Shown here one piece after another: positions 11,062-21,205 of a DNA stretch of 64,000 bases; position 1 is the first letter of the stretch, and every line of letters begins with the position of its first letter. Both the position numbers and the translations under genes were made by a program. The stretch comes from Sternotherus odoratus (lineage: Eukaryota; Chordata; Testudines; Kinosternidae), in contig JAVMKO010000002.1 in assembly GCA_032164245.1 (NCBI GenBank), forward strand, positions 56,329,840 to 56,393,839. The letters are read 5' to 3'. The notes under the pieces are model-generated. The model did no database searches and was not told where the DNA came from. It saw only the letters and a list, made by a program, of their open reading frames with translations.

Positions 11062-14028
11062 GTGGATCGGATAGAGACTTCTCTTACAGGAGGGTCTGTC
11101 AAAGATTCTCTAGGTTCTAGACAGGAAAGGATGGAAAAGGATAAAGGAGGGGCCAGATCAGATGAGAAATTTTCACATAAAGAATCTGACACACCAGGGA
11201 AGAGCAGACAGATAAACAGTGACCAGTTTTTAAAGTGCTTGTACACAAATGCCAGAAGTCTAAATAATAAGATGGGTGAACTAGAGTGCCTCGTGTTAGA
11301 GGAGGATATTGACATAATAGGTATCACAGAAACATGGTGGACCGAGGACAATCAATGGGACACAATCATTCCAGGGTATAAAATATATCGGAAGGACAGA
11401 ATAGGTCGTGGGGGCGGGGGAGTGGCACTTTATGTAAAAGATAGTGTAGAATCAAATGAAGTAAAAATCTTAAATGAATCCACATGTTCCATAGAATCAC
11501 TATGGATAGTAATTTCATGCTCTAATAAGAACATAACAATAGGGCTCTATTATCGACCACCTGATCAGGACAGTGATAGGGATGACGAAATGCTAAGGGA
11601 GATTAGAGAGGCTGTCAAAATAAAGAACCCAATAATAGTGGGAGACTTCAATTATCCCAACATTGACTGGGTACATGTCACCTCGGGACGAAATGCAGAG
11701 ATGAAATTTCTTGATACTTTAAATGACTGCTTCTTGGAGCAGCTGGTACAGGAACCCACAAGGGGAGAGGCAACTCTGGATTTAGTCCTGAGTGGAGCGC
11801 AGGATCTCGTTCAAGAGGTAACTATAAAAGGACCGCTGGGAAATAGTGACGATAATATAATAACATTTAACATTCCTATGGTGGGAATAACACCTCAGAA
11901 GCCCAACACTGGGGCATTTAATTTCAAAAAGGGGAACTATGAAAGAATGAGGGGGTTAGTTAAACGGAAATTAAAAGGTAAAGTGACTAAAGTGAAATCC
12001 CTGCAAGCTGCATGGACTCTCTTCAAAGATACCATAATAAAGGCCCAACTCAAATGTATACCCCAAATTAAAAAACAACGCCAGAAAACTAAAAAAGAGT
12101 CACCGTGGCTTAACAGCCAAGTAAAAGAAGCAGTGAGAGAGAAAAAGGCATCTTTTAAAAAGTGGAAGTCTAATCCTAGTGAGGTAAATAGAAAGGAGCA
12201 TAAGCACTGCCAAATAAAGTGTAAGAATGTAATAAGAAAAGCTAAAATGGAGTTTGAAGAGCAGCTAGCCAAAAACTCAAAAGGTAATAACAAAATGTTT
12301 TTTAAATATGTCAGAAGCAGGAAGCCTGCTAAACAACCAGTGGGGCCCCTGGATGACAGAGATACAAAAGGAGCACTTAAAGATAACAGAGTCATTGCAG
12401 AGAAACTAAATGAATTCTTTGCTTCAGTCTTCACGGCTGAGGACGTTAGGGAGATTCCTAAACCTGAGCTGTCTTTTGTAGGTGACGAATCTGAGGTATT
12501 GTCACAAATTGAAGTATCAGTAGAGGAGGTTCTGGAACTCATTGATAAACTTAACTGTAACAAGTCACCGGGACCAGATGGCATTCACCCAAGAGTTCTG
12601 AAAGAACTCAAATGTGAAATTGCGGCACTATTAACGAGGGTTTGTAACCTATCCTTTAAATCGGCTACTGTACCCAGTGACTGGAAGATAGCTAATGTAA
12701 CACCAATATTTAAAAAGGGCTCTAGAGGTGATCCTGGCAATTACAGACCAGTCAGTCTAACGTCCGTACCGGGAAAATTAGTTGAAACAATAGTAAAGAA
12801 TAAAATTGTCAGACACATAGAAGAGCATAAATTGTTGGGCAAAAGTCAACATGGTTTCTGCAAAGGGAAATCGTGTCTTACTAATCTATTAGAGTTCTTT
12901 GAAGGGGTCAGCAAACATGTGGACAAGGGGGATCCGGTGGACATAGTGTACTTAGATTTCCAGAAAGCCTTTGACAAGGTCCCTCACCAAAGGCTCTTAC
13001 GTAAATTAAGCTGCCATGGGATAAGAGGGAAGATCCTCTCATGGATTGAAAACTGGTTAAAAGACAGGGAACAAAGGGTAGGGATAAATGGAACTTTTTC
13101 AGAATGGAGAGGGGTAACTAGTGGTGTTCCCCAAGGGTCAGTCCTGGGGCCGATCCTATTCAACTTATTTATAAATGATTTGGAGGAAGGGGTAAACAGT
13201 GATGTGGCAAAGTTTGCAGATGATACTAAACTGCTCAAAGTAGTAAGGACCAAAGCAGACTGTGAAGAACTTCAAAAAGATCTCACTAAACTAAGTGATT
13301 GGGCAACAAAATGGCAAATGAAATTTAATGTGGATAAATGTAAAGTAATGCACATTGGAAAAAATAACCCCAACTATACATACAATATGATGGGGGCTAA
13401 TTTAGCTACAACCAATCAGGAAAAAGACCTGGGAGTCATTGTGGATAGTTCTCTGAAGGCATCCACGCAGTGTGCAGCGGCAGTCAAAAAAGCAAACAGG
13501 ATGTTAGGAATCATTAAAAAAGGGATAGAGAATAAGTCGGAGAATATCTTATTGCCCTTATACAAATCCATGGTGCGCCCACATCTTGAATACTGCGTAC
13601 AAATGTGGTCTCCTCATCTCAAAAAGGATATACTGGCACTAGAAAAGGTTCAGAGAAGGGCAACTAAAATGATTAGGGGTTTGGAACGGGTCCCATATGA
13701 AGAGAGATTAAGGAGGCTAGGACTTTTTAGCTTGGAAAAGAGGAGACTACGGGGGGATATGATAGAGGTATATAAAATTATGAGTGGAGTGGAGGAAGTG
13801 AATAAGGAAAAGTTATTTACTTGTTCCCAAAATAGAAGAACTAGGGGCCATTCAATGAAATTGGCGTGCAGCAGGTTTAAAACAAATAAAAGGAAGTTCT
13901 TCTTCACACAGCGCACAGTCAACCTGTGGAACTCCTTACCTGAGGAGGCTGTGAAGGCTAGGACTATAACAGGGTTTAAAAGAGAGCTGGATAAATTCAT
14001 GGAGGCTAAGTCCATAAATGGCTATTAG
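11062..14028 (+). CDS. CR1 ORF2 protein: AP-like endonuclease plus reverse transcriptase
   Basis: An uninterrupted 988-residue frame, close to the usual CR1 ORF2 size. The N-terminal endonuclease (about residues 57-275) nicks target DNA. It shows YTNARSLNNK, ITETWW (Glu90), YRPP and GDFN (194-197). The final catalytic motif, normally S-D-H, reads S262-D263-D264, so the catalytic His is replaced by Asp. The reverse transcriptase follows: KSPGPDGIHPRVLKEL (from 501), NYRPVSL, LDFQKAFDKVPH, GVPQGS (688-693) and the active-site FADD (718-721), all intact. The C-terminal region has [15 protein letters not shown] and [22 protein letters not shown] 11062 is the first methionine in the open frame; the protein proper probably begins close to it. 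The product would act in the nucleus by target-primed reverse transcription, but the His-to-Asp change predicts weak or no nicking activity. Confidence 0.93.
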   Translation: MDRIETSLTGGSVKDSLGSRQERMEKDKGGARSDEKFSHKESDTPGKSRQINSDQFLKCLYTNARSLNNKMGELECLVLEEDIDIIGITETWWTEDNQWDTIIPGYKIYRKDRIGRGGGGVALYVKDSVESNEVKILNESTCSIESLWIVISCSNKNITIGLYYRPPDQDSDRDDEMLREIREAVKIKNPIIVGDFNYPNIDWVHVTSGRNAEMKFLDTLNDCFLEQLVQEPTRGEATLDLVLSGAQDLVQEVTIKGPLGNSDDNIITFNIPMVGITPQKPNTGAFNFKKGNYERMRGLVKRKLKGKVTKVKSLQAAWTLFKDTIIKAQLKCIPQIKKQRQKTKKESPWLNSQVKEAVREKKASFKKWKSNPSEVNRKEHKHCQIKCKNVIRKAKMEFEEQLAKNSKGNNKMFFKYVRSRKPAKQPVGPLDDRDTKGALKDNRVIAEKLNEFFASVFTAEDVREIPKPELSFVGDESEVLSQIEVSVEEVLELIDKLNCNKSPGPDGIHPRVLKELKCEIAALLTRVCNLSFKSATVPSDWKIANVTPIFKKGSRGDPGNYRPVSLTSVPGKLVETIVKNKIVRHIEEHKLLGKSQHGFCKGKSCLTNLLEFFEGVSKHVDKGDPVDIVYLDFQKAFDKVPHQRLLRKLSCHGIRGKILSWIENWLKDREQRVGINGTFSEWRGVTSGVPQGSVLGPILFNLFINDLEEGVNSDVAKFADDTKLLKVVRTKADCEELQKDLTKLSDWATKWQMKFNVDKCKVMHIGKNNPNYTYNMMGANLATTNQEKDLGVIVDSSLKASTQCAAAVKKANRMLGIIKKGIENKSENILLPLYKSMVRPHLEYCVQMWSPHLKKDILALEKVQRRATKMIRGLERVPYEERLRRLGLFSLEKRRLRGDMIEVYKIMSGVEEVNKEKLFTCSQNRRTRGHSMKLACSRFKTNKRKFFFTQRTVNLWNSLPEEAVKARTITGFKRELDKFMEAKSINGY

Positions 14029-14210
14029 CCGGGATGGGTAATGAATGGTGTCCCTAGCCTCTGTCTGTCAGAGGGGGGTGATGGATGGCAGGAGAGAGAT
14101 CGCTCGATCATACCTGTTAGGTTCACTCACTCCGGGGCACCTGGCATTGGCCACTGTCGGTAGACAGGATGCTGGGCTAGATGGACCTTTGGTCTGACCC
14201 AGTATGGCCG

Positions 14211-14240
14211 TTCTTATGTTCTTATGTTCTTATGTTCTTA
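14211..14240 (+). repeat. CR1 3' octamer tail, (TTCTTATG)3.75
   Basis: Tandem octamers close the LINE. They differ from the (ATTCTATG)n tail of the CR1 ending at 58487, marking a separate CR1 lineage. Confidence 0.95.
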
Positions 14241-15598
14241 TTGAATATTCAGTTCTTAGTAAAAAACAGATTCAAAAGTGGATGGTGCTTTCACAACTAC
14301 AACAATTGTTGTTTTCTTTTCCTTTTGTATGTGTTTTCTGTGAGACTCCCATCCCCCAAGCTTTGATCTTTTGTCTGTATTTAAGAGCCTCCATATTTCA
14401 ACAAGAGTGGAGCAGTTTTGAGGGTTTTTTTAGGAGCATTTCCAATGAATTTGCTTTACCTAATTTTATGAACAAAACAATTCACCACCTATACCTTAAT
14501 GTTGAAATATGATTTGATAGTGTCTATTCATTTTCAGCTTCATCCTGAGAGGGGCAGAGCACCCCTGCAAAGTCCTGGGTTGTCTCAACTTCCAGTCAAT
14601 AGAAATTGAAGGTTACAGCACCTTGCAGAATTGAACCTTTTTGTGATAAATCACTGTCTGTAGATGGTAGGACAAAAAGAGTGGCTTCTATAATAAATCT
14701 GAGGCTTATAAACCTGAAAGACACTAATCTTCTTTCATACAAAATAACAATAAGCATGGGAAGAATTTTAAGCATCTAATCATGCCTATTAAGTCAACTT
14801 TATGTTCAATATTATAGCATTGTTAATGCATTTGATTATAATACATAATCATATTTGTTGTTCACAATAGACCTTGAGGAATTTTCCTGCATATGAAAAA
14901 TAATTTTTAATTTTCACTAATTAAAAATGGAACCATGTCTTTGCTTAATTGTATTAATTACTTTTTTGCTGGAAAAGAATTCCCCAGTTCATATGAATCT
15001 GAAGGTCACATTAATAATTAGAAGAAGCCTCATTTGTAAAAATAACTGTAGTAAAAATACACATAATTATAAAGCAAAGTTTGAGGTAAACTTTATATCC
15101 TATAAAGGCAATAGAGAGAGGGCAGGCCATTCTTGAGCGAAAAATCAGACACTGTTTGCTCTGCCATTTCTTGTGTTTAATGCTATTTTTTTGTTAAAGA
15201 TAAGTGAAATTGTATAAGAAATATCCCCATATTTTTAAAAGTGGGATAGTTTCTCTTTTCCTGAATATTATTCTGTTCTAAGGTGAAGCAGTGGGCTCAA
15301 ATTAAAAGCAAATACAGGTTCAATATTTTTACTGCTTTGAGCATACCCCAATTGAAGCATTTCAGGCAAACAGAAGACAAGTCTGAAGTCAGAGGCATAA
15401 TGTTGGGGTTGTTTCTGGGCCAGGACAAATCAGTACTGTGACCTTGGTTAGGTGTAACAATAAGTGGAGTTTATTAGGTTTCATCCCCTTCAGACCGTGG
15501 CTCACCTGCCACAGTCTTAGCCCATAGCAACAAGCAAGGCACAGGCTGTAAACAATAGCCTCACATCAGGCCTACCTTTCATCAGGGAGGTTCTAGCA
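14241..15598. other. No recognised gene or repeat
   Basis: AT-rich. The stretch 15400-15598 has phrases such as GGAGTTTATTAGG that could belong to an antisense LTR end, but neither termini nor a second copy were found. Confidence 0.4.
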
Positions 15599-16225
15599 CA
15601 GAGGTGGGCAAACCTTTTGGCCCGAGGGCTACATCGAGGTTAAAAATTGAGTGGAGGGCCAGGTAGGGAACGCCTGACCCCACCCTATATCTGACCCCCA
15701 CCTACTTCCCCCCTCAGAACTCCTGACCCATCCAACCCACCCACCCCCGCTCCTTGTCCCCTGATTGCCCCCTCCGGAGACTCCCCCATTCTAACTGCTG
15801 CCCCAGAACCCTACCCCCTATCTAAGCCCCCCATTCTATATTCCCTGACTGCCCCCTCCCAACATCCCCCCCCCATAACCACCACCCCTGGGACCTCACC
15901 CCCTGCTTTGTTCCCTGCTTTGTTCCCTGACTCCACCCTCCCAAGATCCGCCCCCACCCTAACTACCACCCCCTGGAACCCAACTCCCCATCTAAGCCCC
16001 CCCTGTTCTCTGTTCCCTGACTGCCCCCTCCTGAGATAACCCCACCCTAACCACCACCCATCAGGACCATACCACCTAACCTCCGCCCTTATCTTAGTCA
16101 TCTGGGCACTTCTGGACTGGGCCTGGCCAGGGAGTGCAGGCCCCCTCGGTTCCCCGTGCTCCACCCTGCCACCCAGCCAGGGAGCACGAAGCGGGCCCAG
16201 CAGCTCCCCGCGCTCCACCCAGCCA
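15599..16225 (+). mobile_element. hAT-like non-autonomous element, 3' end missing
   Basis: It starts with CAGAGGTGGGCAAAC, the same terminal sequence as the complete element at 57148-58185. It continues with TTTTGGCCCGAGGGCTACAT and then a C-rich tract made of degenerate CCCCCTGACTGCCCCCTCC units. The right terminal repeat is not present and the right boundary is set where the C-rich wording stops. Reading frames in this low-complexity tract are artefacts. Confidence 0.7.
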
Positions 16226-17678
16226 GATTATACTCTGGGGAATGTCATAATGTGTTAAACCCTTCCCCCAACCCCTCCCCAGGACTATGTTACTGGTTGC
16301 CACCCATGTAGCTGACACCATCAAATAGGTGCATACAATCATAAAAAATATCTATCTCCCACCTCTTCATAGGGCTGCACTTTGTATGGAATGAAGATGG
16401 GAGACTGGGTTTGGAAGGAAAGAGAGGAGGTTGTTGCTGTACTCAAGCTGGATTATAATTGGAGCCTGAACAAGAAATGTTTTCACTGTATGGATAGCTT
16501 CATAATGGCTCTTTATTCAAAGGGTACATTTACCGGGCCTAATTTCATTCTGTCATGTACGCAGCAAATACCAAGTATTTAATGCTAAACCTACTGGTAG
16601 TTGCAGAACATGTCGTTTAGAATTTTAGCAAGAGTGAACCTATTTAAATCTAAATAAATGCTTTGCTAGCATGTTTAAAAACTTGGGAGCTTCTTTGTAT
16701 TTTGCTAACGTGGAACTGAACAACAGGCAGGGTATTTTGTGTCCTTACATTAATAGCTCCATCTCATTTTAGTAAGTAAATAACTCCAAACTATTTAGTG
16801 GTAGAGGTTTTTCTATTATATGTAACCATCAATGATAGAGAAGGATTTGTATCATATTTGCTGTTCTAGTGATTTCCACCATTTTAAAACCACTTCTGAT
16901 GCAAAGCTCCATTAATTTTTACTCAAAGTATAGTGTTTACATTTAGCTCATGAGTAACAATATTTAATCTTCCTATTATTAAAGGCACTGCGGCCAGCCT
17001 TTCTTCTATTCTGTATTGCATTCCAGTGTTTGCATTTTCTCTCCCTTCTCTGTCAGTTTACTTTATTTATCCTTGTTTAAGTGCCTAAAAATGTTTGATC
17101 ACAAAATTCAAACAGCAGCCATGAGAATTAAGTGGAAACACAGTGCTGCCGTTGACCACAGGTGAAATAAAAACAAAGTTAAAAACATATCCTAAGACTA
17201 CAAGGAGGGAAGGTGATGATCTATTTGCTCTTAACCTCTTCTTTAGGCTGTGAAATGGAGTGAGACACTGTTAATTTGAGGAGACTGAGGAGACATGTTG
17301 TTGGAGTGAAGTGAAATAAAGAAATGGAGTCAGACTGCTAGACATGAGAAGATAATTAGTATTTAGATCAGAAAAGCTGTCAGATTAAGCCAATATGTTC
17401 ATGGCAATATGTTTAAAGGGCAAGGAATTAAAGTATAGTAGCTAAATGTGAAAATTATCAGTGACTCTATGCCCAGTATCATACATGCATCATAACTGGC
17501 AATATAAATGAATTAAAAAGAAAGATGCAGGTAGATACTTAAGAAATAAATTTAAGAAATAAAATCAGCAGAAACATTAGTGACAGTTAATGCTTGGCTT
17601 TCAGTTTTTCATTTTACTCCCAGTGTAAGCACTGAATTGTTCACAGGGTGGAGATACCGAACTTAAACAGTTTGCTTG
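16226..17678. other. No recognised gene or repeat
   Basis: AT-rich sequence without a supported feature. Confidence 0.5.
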
Positions 17679-17682
17679 GAGG

Positions 17683-18141
17683 TGTGGCAGGGTGGGCCTG
17701 ACCCAGCCTGCCGCCCCTTTAAGAGGGAAAAAAGCCCTCTGCAAACCTCCCTTGCAGAAAGCCTAATTAGCCACCTGGGCTGCAGAAGGCTCAGGCTGGA
17801 TGAGTTGCACCTGGCAACCTCCTCAGGGGGATATAAGCCTGCCAGGAAGGAAGCCCAGGGTGGTGGTGGTATGGTAGTGTGGAGGAGTGAGAGAGAGAGA
17901 GAGAGAGAGAAAGATACAGAGCTGAAATAAAGCTGAGGCTAGAGGCCTGTAGAGCTGAACTATATAGAGTTGTGTAGAGCTGTAAACTGTAGAGCTGTGT
18001 TAGAGCTGTAAGCTATAGAGCTGTGTATAAAGCTGTGTATATTGGTGGTGGGGCCTTGCACTGTGAAATAAAGAGCACTTTCGAGCCAAAGAAGAGTTTC
18101 CTGCCTGTGTTTGGAGAGGGGTGAGAAGGCGATCTGTCACA
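17683..18141 (+). mobile_element. Solo LTR, TGTGGCAGGG family, short copy (459 bp)
   Basis: Ends are TGTGGC and GTCACA, with an exact 4-bp duplication GAGG (17679-17682 and 18142-18145). It aligns by eye with 4097-4820: both have CCCCTTTAAGAGGG, GCCCTCTGCAAACC, CTAATTAGCCACCTG and GATATAAG (TATA-type, about 17830-17837). AATAAA at 18067-18072 is followed by GAGCAC as in the sister copy. A GA microsatellite sits at 17889-17910 where the longer copy carries GAGCTAT repeats. No internal viral region remains. Confidence 0.88.
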
Positions 18142-18145
18142 GAGG

Positions 18146-18650
18146 TTTCAGAGAAATGGACTATAACGCTGGAAGTGTTATAGTATTCTCTAAAATTAAA
18201 GTGCCTAACATACAGGGCCTGATCCAGTCATTGCAGATGTCGATAAGAATTTTTCCTTTGACTTCTACAGTAACTATGCTATTCAATTTAGGTGTTTTTT
18301 TTTTACCAAACCTATCACCATGGTTCTGTGTGCCTAAGTCTGGCCCTAGAGTACTGTGCTGAGTTTTAGGCACCTTGCAGTAGAGATGTAGCCAATGTAA
18401 CATATACGGAGAAAGAAACAAATATTTTAAAGACGCTACGTGGTGGAAATGATGTGGGTGTATAGATGAATGAATGGAAAAAGCAGGAATTATTTCTTCC
18501 GGAAAGAAGAAATACCAAAAAGGCATGGAAAGCTATGAACAGTATATCACAAAACTACTGGACACTGTTTTCTTTCCTCTGTTCCCCAGATAGGGCACCA
18601 GCTAAAAAGAATACGAGAATTTTAAAATAGAAGGAAATGCACAGTGATAT
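18146..18650. other. No recognised gene; weak old repeat
   Basis: Around 18215-18290 there is a phrase similar to the ancient CTGATCCAG...GACTTC palindromic repeats. Otherwise nothing is recognised. Confidence 0.35.
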
Positions 18651-18651
18651 A

Positions 18652-18942
18652 GGGCTGGTCTCCACTAGGGGGGGAAATCGACTGTAGATACACAATTTCA
18701 GCTACATTAATAACGTAGCTGAAATCGGTGTCTCTACAGCCGACTTACCTGCCGTCCTCACAGCGGTGGCGGCGGCGGTCAACGGTGCGGTCCCCCGTCG
18801 ACTCCAGTTTGTGCCTTTTGGCGAGCTGTACTTCCGGAGTCGACGGGGGAGCCGCTGGCGATCTATTTATCGCGTCTTGATGAGAAGCGATAAATCAATT
18901 GCCAAAAGATTGATGCTTCCCTGACGTAGTGAGGACAAGCCC
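18652..18942 (+). mobile_element. Hairpin MITE, copy 1, 3-bp target duplication
   Basis: Ends are GGGCTGGTCTCCAC and GTGAGGACAAGCCC, flanked by ATA on both sides (18649-18651 and 18943-18945). The interior contains CAGCTACATTAATAACGTAG and CCGGAGTCGACGGGGGAGCC, and an inner hairpin around GATCTATTTATCGCGTCTTG. It is homologous to 19382-19645. The 3-bp duplication and length suggest a PIF/Harbinger-type non-autonomous element, though ATA is not the canonical TWA. Confidence 0.7.
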
Positions 18943-18945
18943 ATA

Positions 18946-19378
18946 GTGTCACCTGTGAAGTTCCCTACCATGCAAAGCCCCCAGGGATATGCAGTAGTGT
19001 CTGGATGTCAAAGGAAACGGTAACTTTAAAACATAGCTAACATTTTCAGATATGAGCTGAAAATGCCACTCTATGCTGATCTTCTTGAAGCACATAGACT
19101 TCTCTGCAGCAGGCAGGGATTTTCTCCCTCGCCTATAACAATTAACAAATGGTCCAGGTGCCTTTCTTTGATGGGTCCTGCAAAGTGTCTATTACTGACA
19201 ATGGCCAGTCAGTAGTGAATAATTTGATGAAGCAGACTCCAAACTTCTTATCCATGACATTGAATATGAATGGGTGAAGTACAACAGGACTTAAGATCTA
19301 GATACCTCCTCTGACAGCGAGATGGGGATTTTGCATGTTAAAAGGAGAAATTCTAGGCAAACTGAATACAACAGTGCC
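18946..19378. other. Spacer between two hairpin MITEs; no gene seen
   Basis: AT-rich sequence without a recognisable feature. Confidence 0.5.
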
Positions 19379-19381
19379 TTA

Positions 19382-19645
19382 GGGCTTGTCCTCCCTGGGG
19401 GAAGGGGATCGACGGCTGAAGTTTGCGTATCTGCAGCTGACTTACCGCTTGTCCCCACGGTGGCGGCAGTTGGCAGCGCGCTCCCCCATAGACTCCAGCT
19501 TGCGCCTCCCAGCAAGCTGGAGTTCCGGAGTCGACGGGGGAGCCACGAGCGATCGATTTATCGCGTCTTAGCGAGACACGATAAATCGATCGCCAGAAGA
19601 TCGATCCCAGAGCAGCCTCGTGAAGACAAGCCCGAAGACAAGCCC
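19382..19645 (+). mobile_element. Hairpin MITE, copy 2, TTA target duplication
   Basis: Ends are GGGCTTGTCC and GACAAGCCC, flanked by TTA (19379-19381 and 19646-19648), a canonical PIF/Harbinger-type duplication. Shared with copy 1: TTCCGGAGTCGACGGGGGAG and TTTATCGCGTCTT. GCGATCGATTTATCG (from about 19549) pairs with CGATAAATCGATCGC, and GTCTT/GAGAC closes the loop, making a strong stem. The 3' terminus is locally duplicated: GAAGACAAGCCC occurs twice in a row. Overlapping open frames on both strands come from the inverted structure and are not genes. Confidence 0.75.
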
Positions 19646-19740
19646 TTATTTTCCTAACTTTCACAGCTGATATATTGAAGTTTTAAACCTATGCATTTTT
19701 GTCTGTTTTGTTTTGTTTCATTTTTAACACTGGGATTGAT

Positions 19741-19848
19741 GGCCTGACTGATTTGACTCACACTGATATAAATCAGGAATAACTCAGCTGAAGTCAATGG
19801 AATTACAAACAGTGCAAAACCAGTGTAAATATAATTAGAATCAGGCCC
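19741..19848. repeat. Ancient short palindromic repeat
   Basis: The left end GGCCTGACTGATTTGACTCA and the right end TAGAATCAGGCCC are inverted, with CTGAAGTCAATGG at the centre. It belongs to the same type of repeat as the insertion in the MIR at 52323-52388. Confidence 0.5.
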
Positions 19849-20262
19849 TCAGTCTGTACAAATTTATTAAACTGATAACTAAATCAGACATACTCAAATC
19901 CCAAAAAGTGTTTTCACAAATTAGTAAAGGGCAAAACCTAGAAAGCCAACACCAACAAATTGTCTCCATAAATGTTTTATTGCAGAGCAGATGAATATTT
20001 AAAACACAACCTTTAAAAAAATGAGTTCATTTATGCAATTGAAGTAAAATTATATTATCCAGTACTCTGAAGAATATATAAACTACAGTAGTTTAACTTT
20101 TAAAGTGCTCTGCTATCACTTAGTTGGCACTTTACTAAGGGCTGTACAAACATTATCTAATTCACAGGAGTGTTTTGAGGATTAGTTAAGTATTATGCCC
20201 AGAGGGGAGAAGTGATGCAGCGGAGTTCACACAACAAATATTGAAAATGCAGCTCCTGACTT

Positions 20263-21205
20263 TCTTTCTTAGTCCTGCGCCCTGGTTTGAGCCAGACCTG
20301 CTAGCCTGCTGCAAACCCAGACCCAGGTCTGAACCACCTCCCCTAACAGCTGTAGGTTTAATTGAAAGCTGCTTAAGAAGTGTTCCTGTCTTTAACAGTC
20401 AGATGTGCAACTCCCAATGGGGTCCAAACCCCAAATAAATCAGTTTTACTCTATATAAATCTTATACAGGGTAAACTCATAAATTGTTCACCCTCTATAA
20501 CACTAATAGAGAATTGTGCACAACTGCTTGCTCTCCGCCCTCCCCCGGTATTAATACATACTCTGGATTAAATTAATACATTAAATGTGGCTTTATTAAA
20601 TACAAAAAGTAGGATTTAAGTGGTTCCAAGTGAAAACAGACAGAACAAAGGGAATTACCAAGTAAAACAAAATAAAACACAAATCTAAGCTGAATACAGT
20701 AATAAAACTGAATACAGATAAAATCTCACCCTCCAGGATGTTTCAATAAATTTCTTTCACAGATTGGACGCCTTCCTAGTCTGGGAATAATCCTTTTCCC
20801 TGTTAAACCCTTGTTCTAGCTCAGGTAGTAGCTATGTATTTCTCATGATTGCAGCCTTCTTTGCTCTGTTCCTTATATGTCTTTGGCACAAGGCGGGAAC
20901 CTTTTGTCTCTCTGGGTTCCCCCCACCCACCTTCTAAATGGAAATGCTCCAAGTTTAAGATGGCTTTCAGTACCAGGGGACATGGTCACATGTCCTGTGA
21001 GACACCAAGCCTTCATTCCTCCCAGCATGACTCACAAGAAGGCTTGCAAGCAAATACAGCCATCCACAGTCAATTGTCTTGGTGGATGGGAGTCATCAAG
21101 ATTCCAAAACACCATTAACGGCCCACGCTTTGCATAATTACAATAAGCCCCTCTTCTCACATTCCCGTAAAGTTTGTCATAATTCCCACTAACTGAGGTG
21201 TAACA
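20263..21205 (-). mobile_element. LTR-like element, antisense, left boundary uncertain
   Basis: Read on the minus strand it starts TGTTACACCTCAGTTAG (plus-strand end 21205). A TATA-type CATATAAGG lies near 20874-20882, and an AATAAAG polyadenylation-type signal near 20593-20599, which is U3-R-U5 order. The plus-strand start is not defined by a duplicated flank, so about 20263 is an estimate from where repeat-like wording begins. No coding region. I recognise the wording as a common reptile LTR-type repeat but cannot name the family. Confidence 0.55.

Larger units (their letters stand above)
10650..14240 (+). mobile_element. CR1 LINE, 5'-truncated but with intact ORF2
   Basis: The element begins inside ORF1 (about 10650), carries a complete ORF2 (11062-14028), a 3' UTR of about 210 bp, and ends in three and three-quarter copies of the octamer TTCTTATG (14211-14240). 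Octamer tails in place of poly(A) are a hallmark of CR1. No flanking duplication is evident, which is normal for CR1. The 5' promoter region and the first part of ORF1 are lost, so it could not start a new cycle by itself. The intact ORF2 suggests a relatively recent insertion. Confidence 0.95.

Noticed and set aside
11937..12584. 215-codon open frame on the minus strand
   Set aside because: It lies wholly antisense to the intact CR1 ORF2 and has only biased Ser/Leu-rich composition. The same holds for 12984-13253 and 13650-14015.
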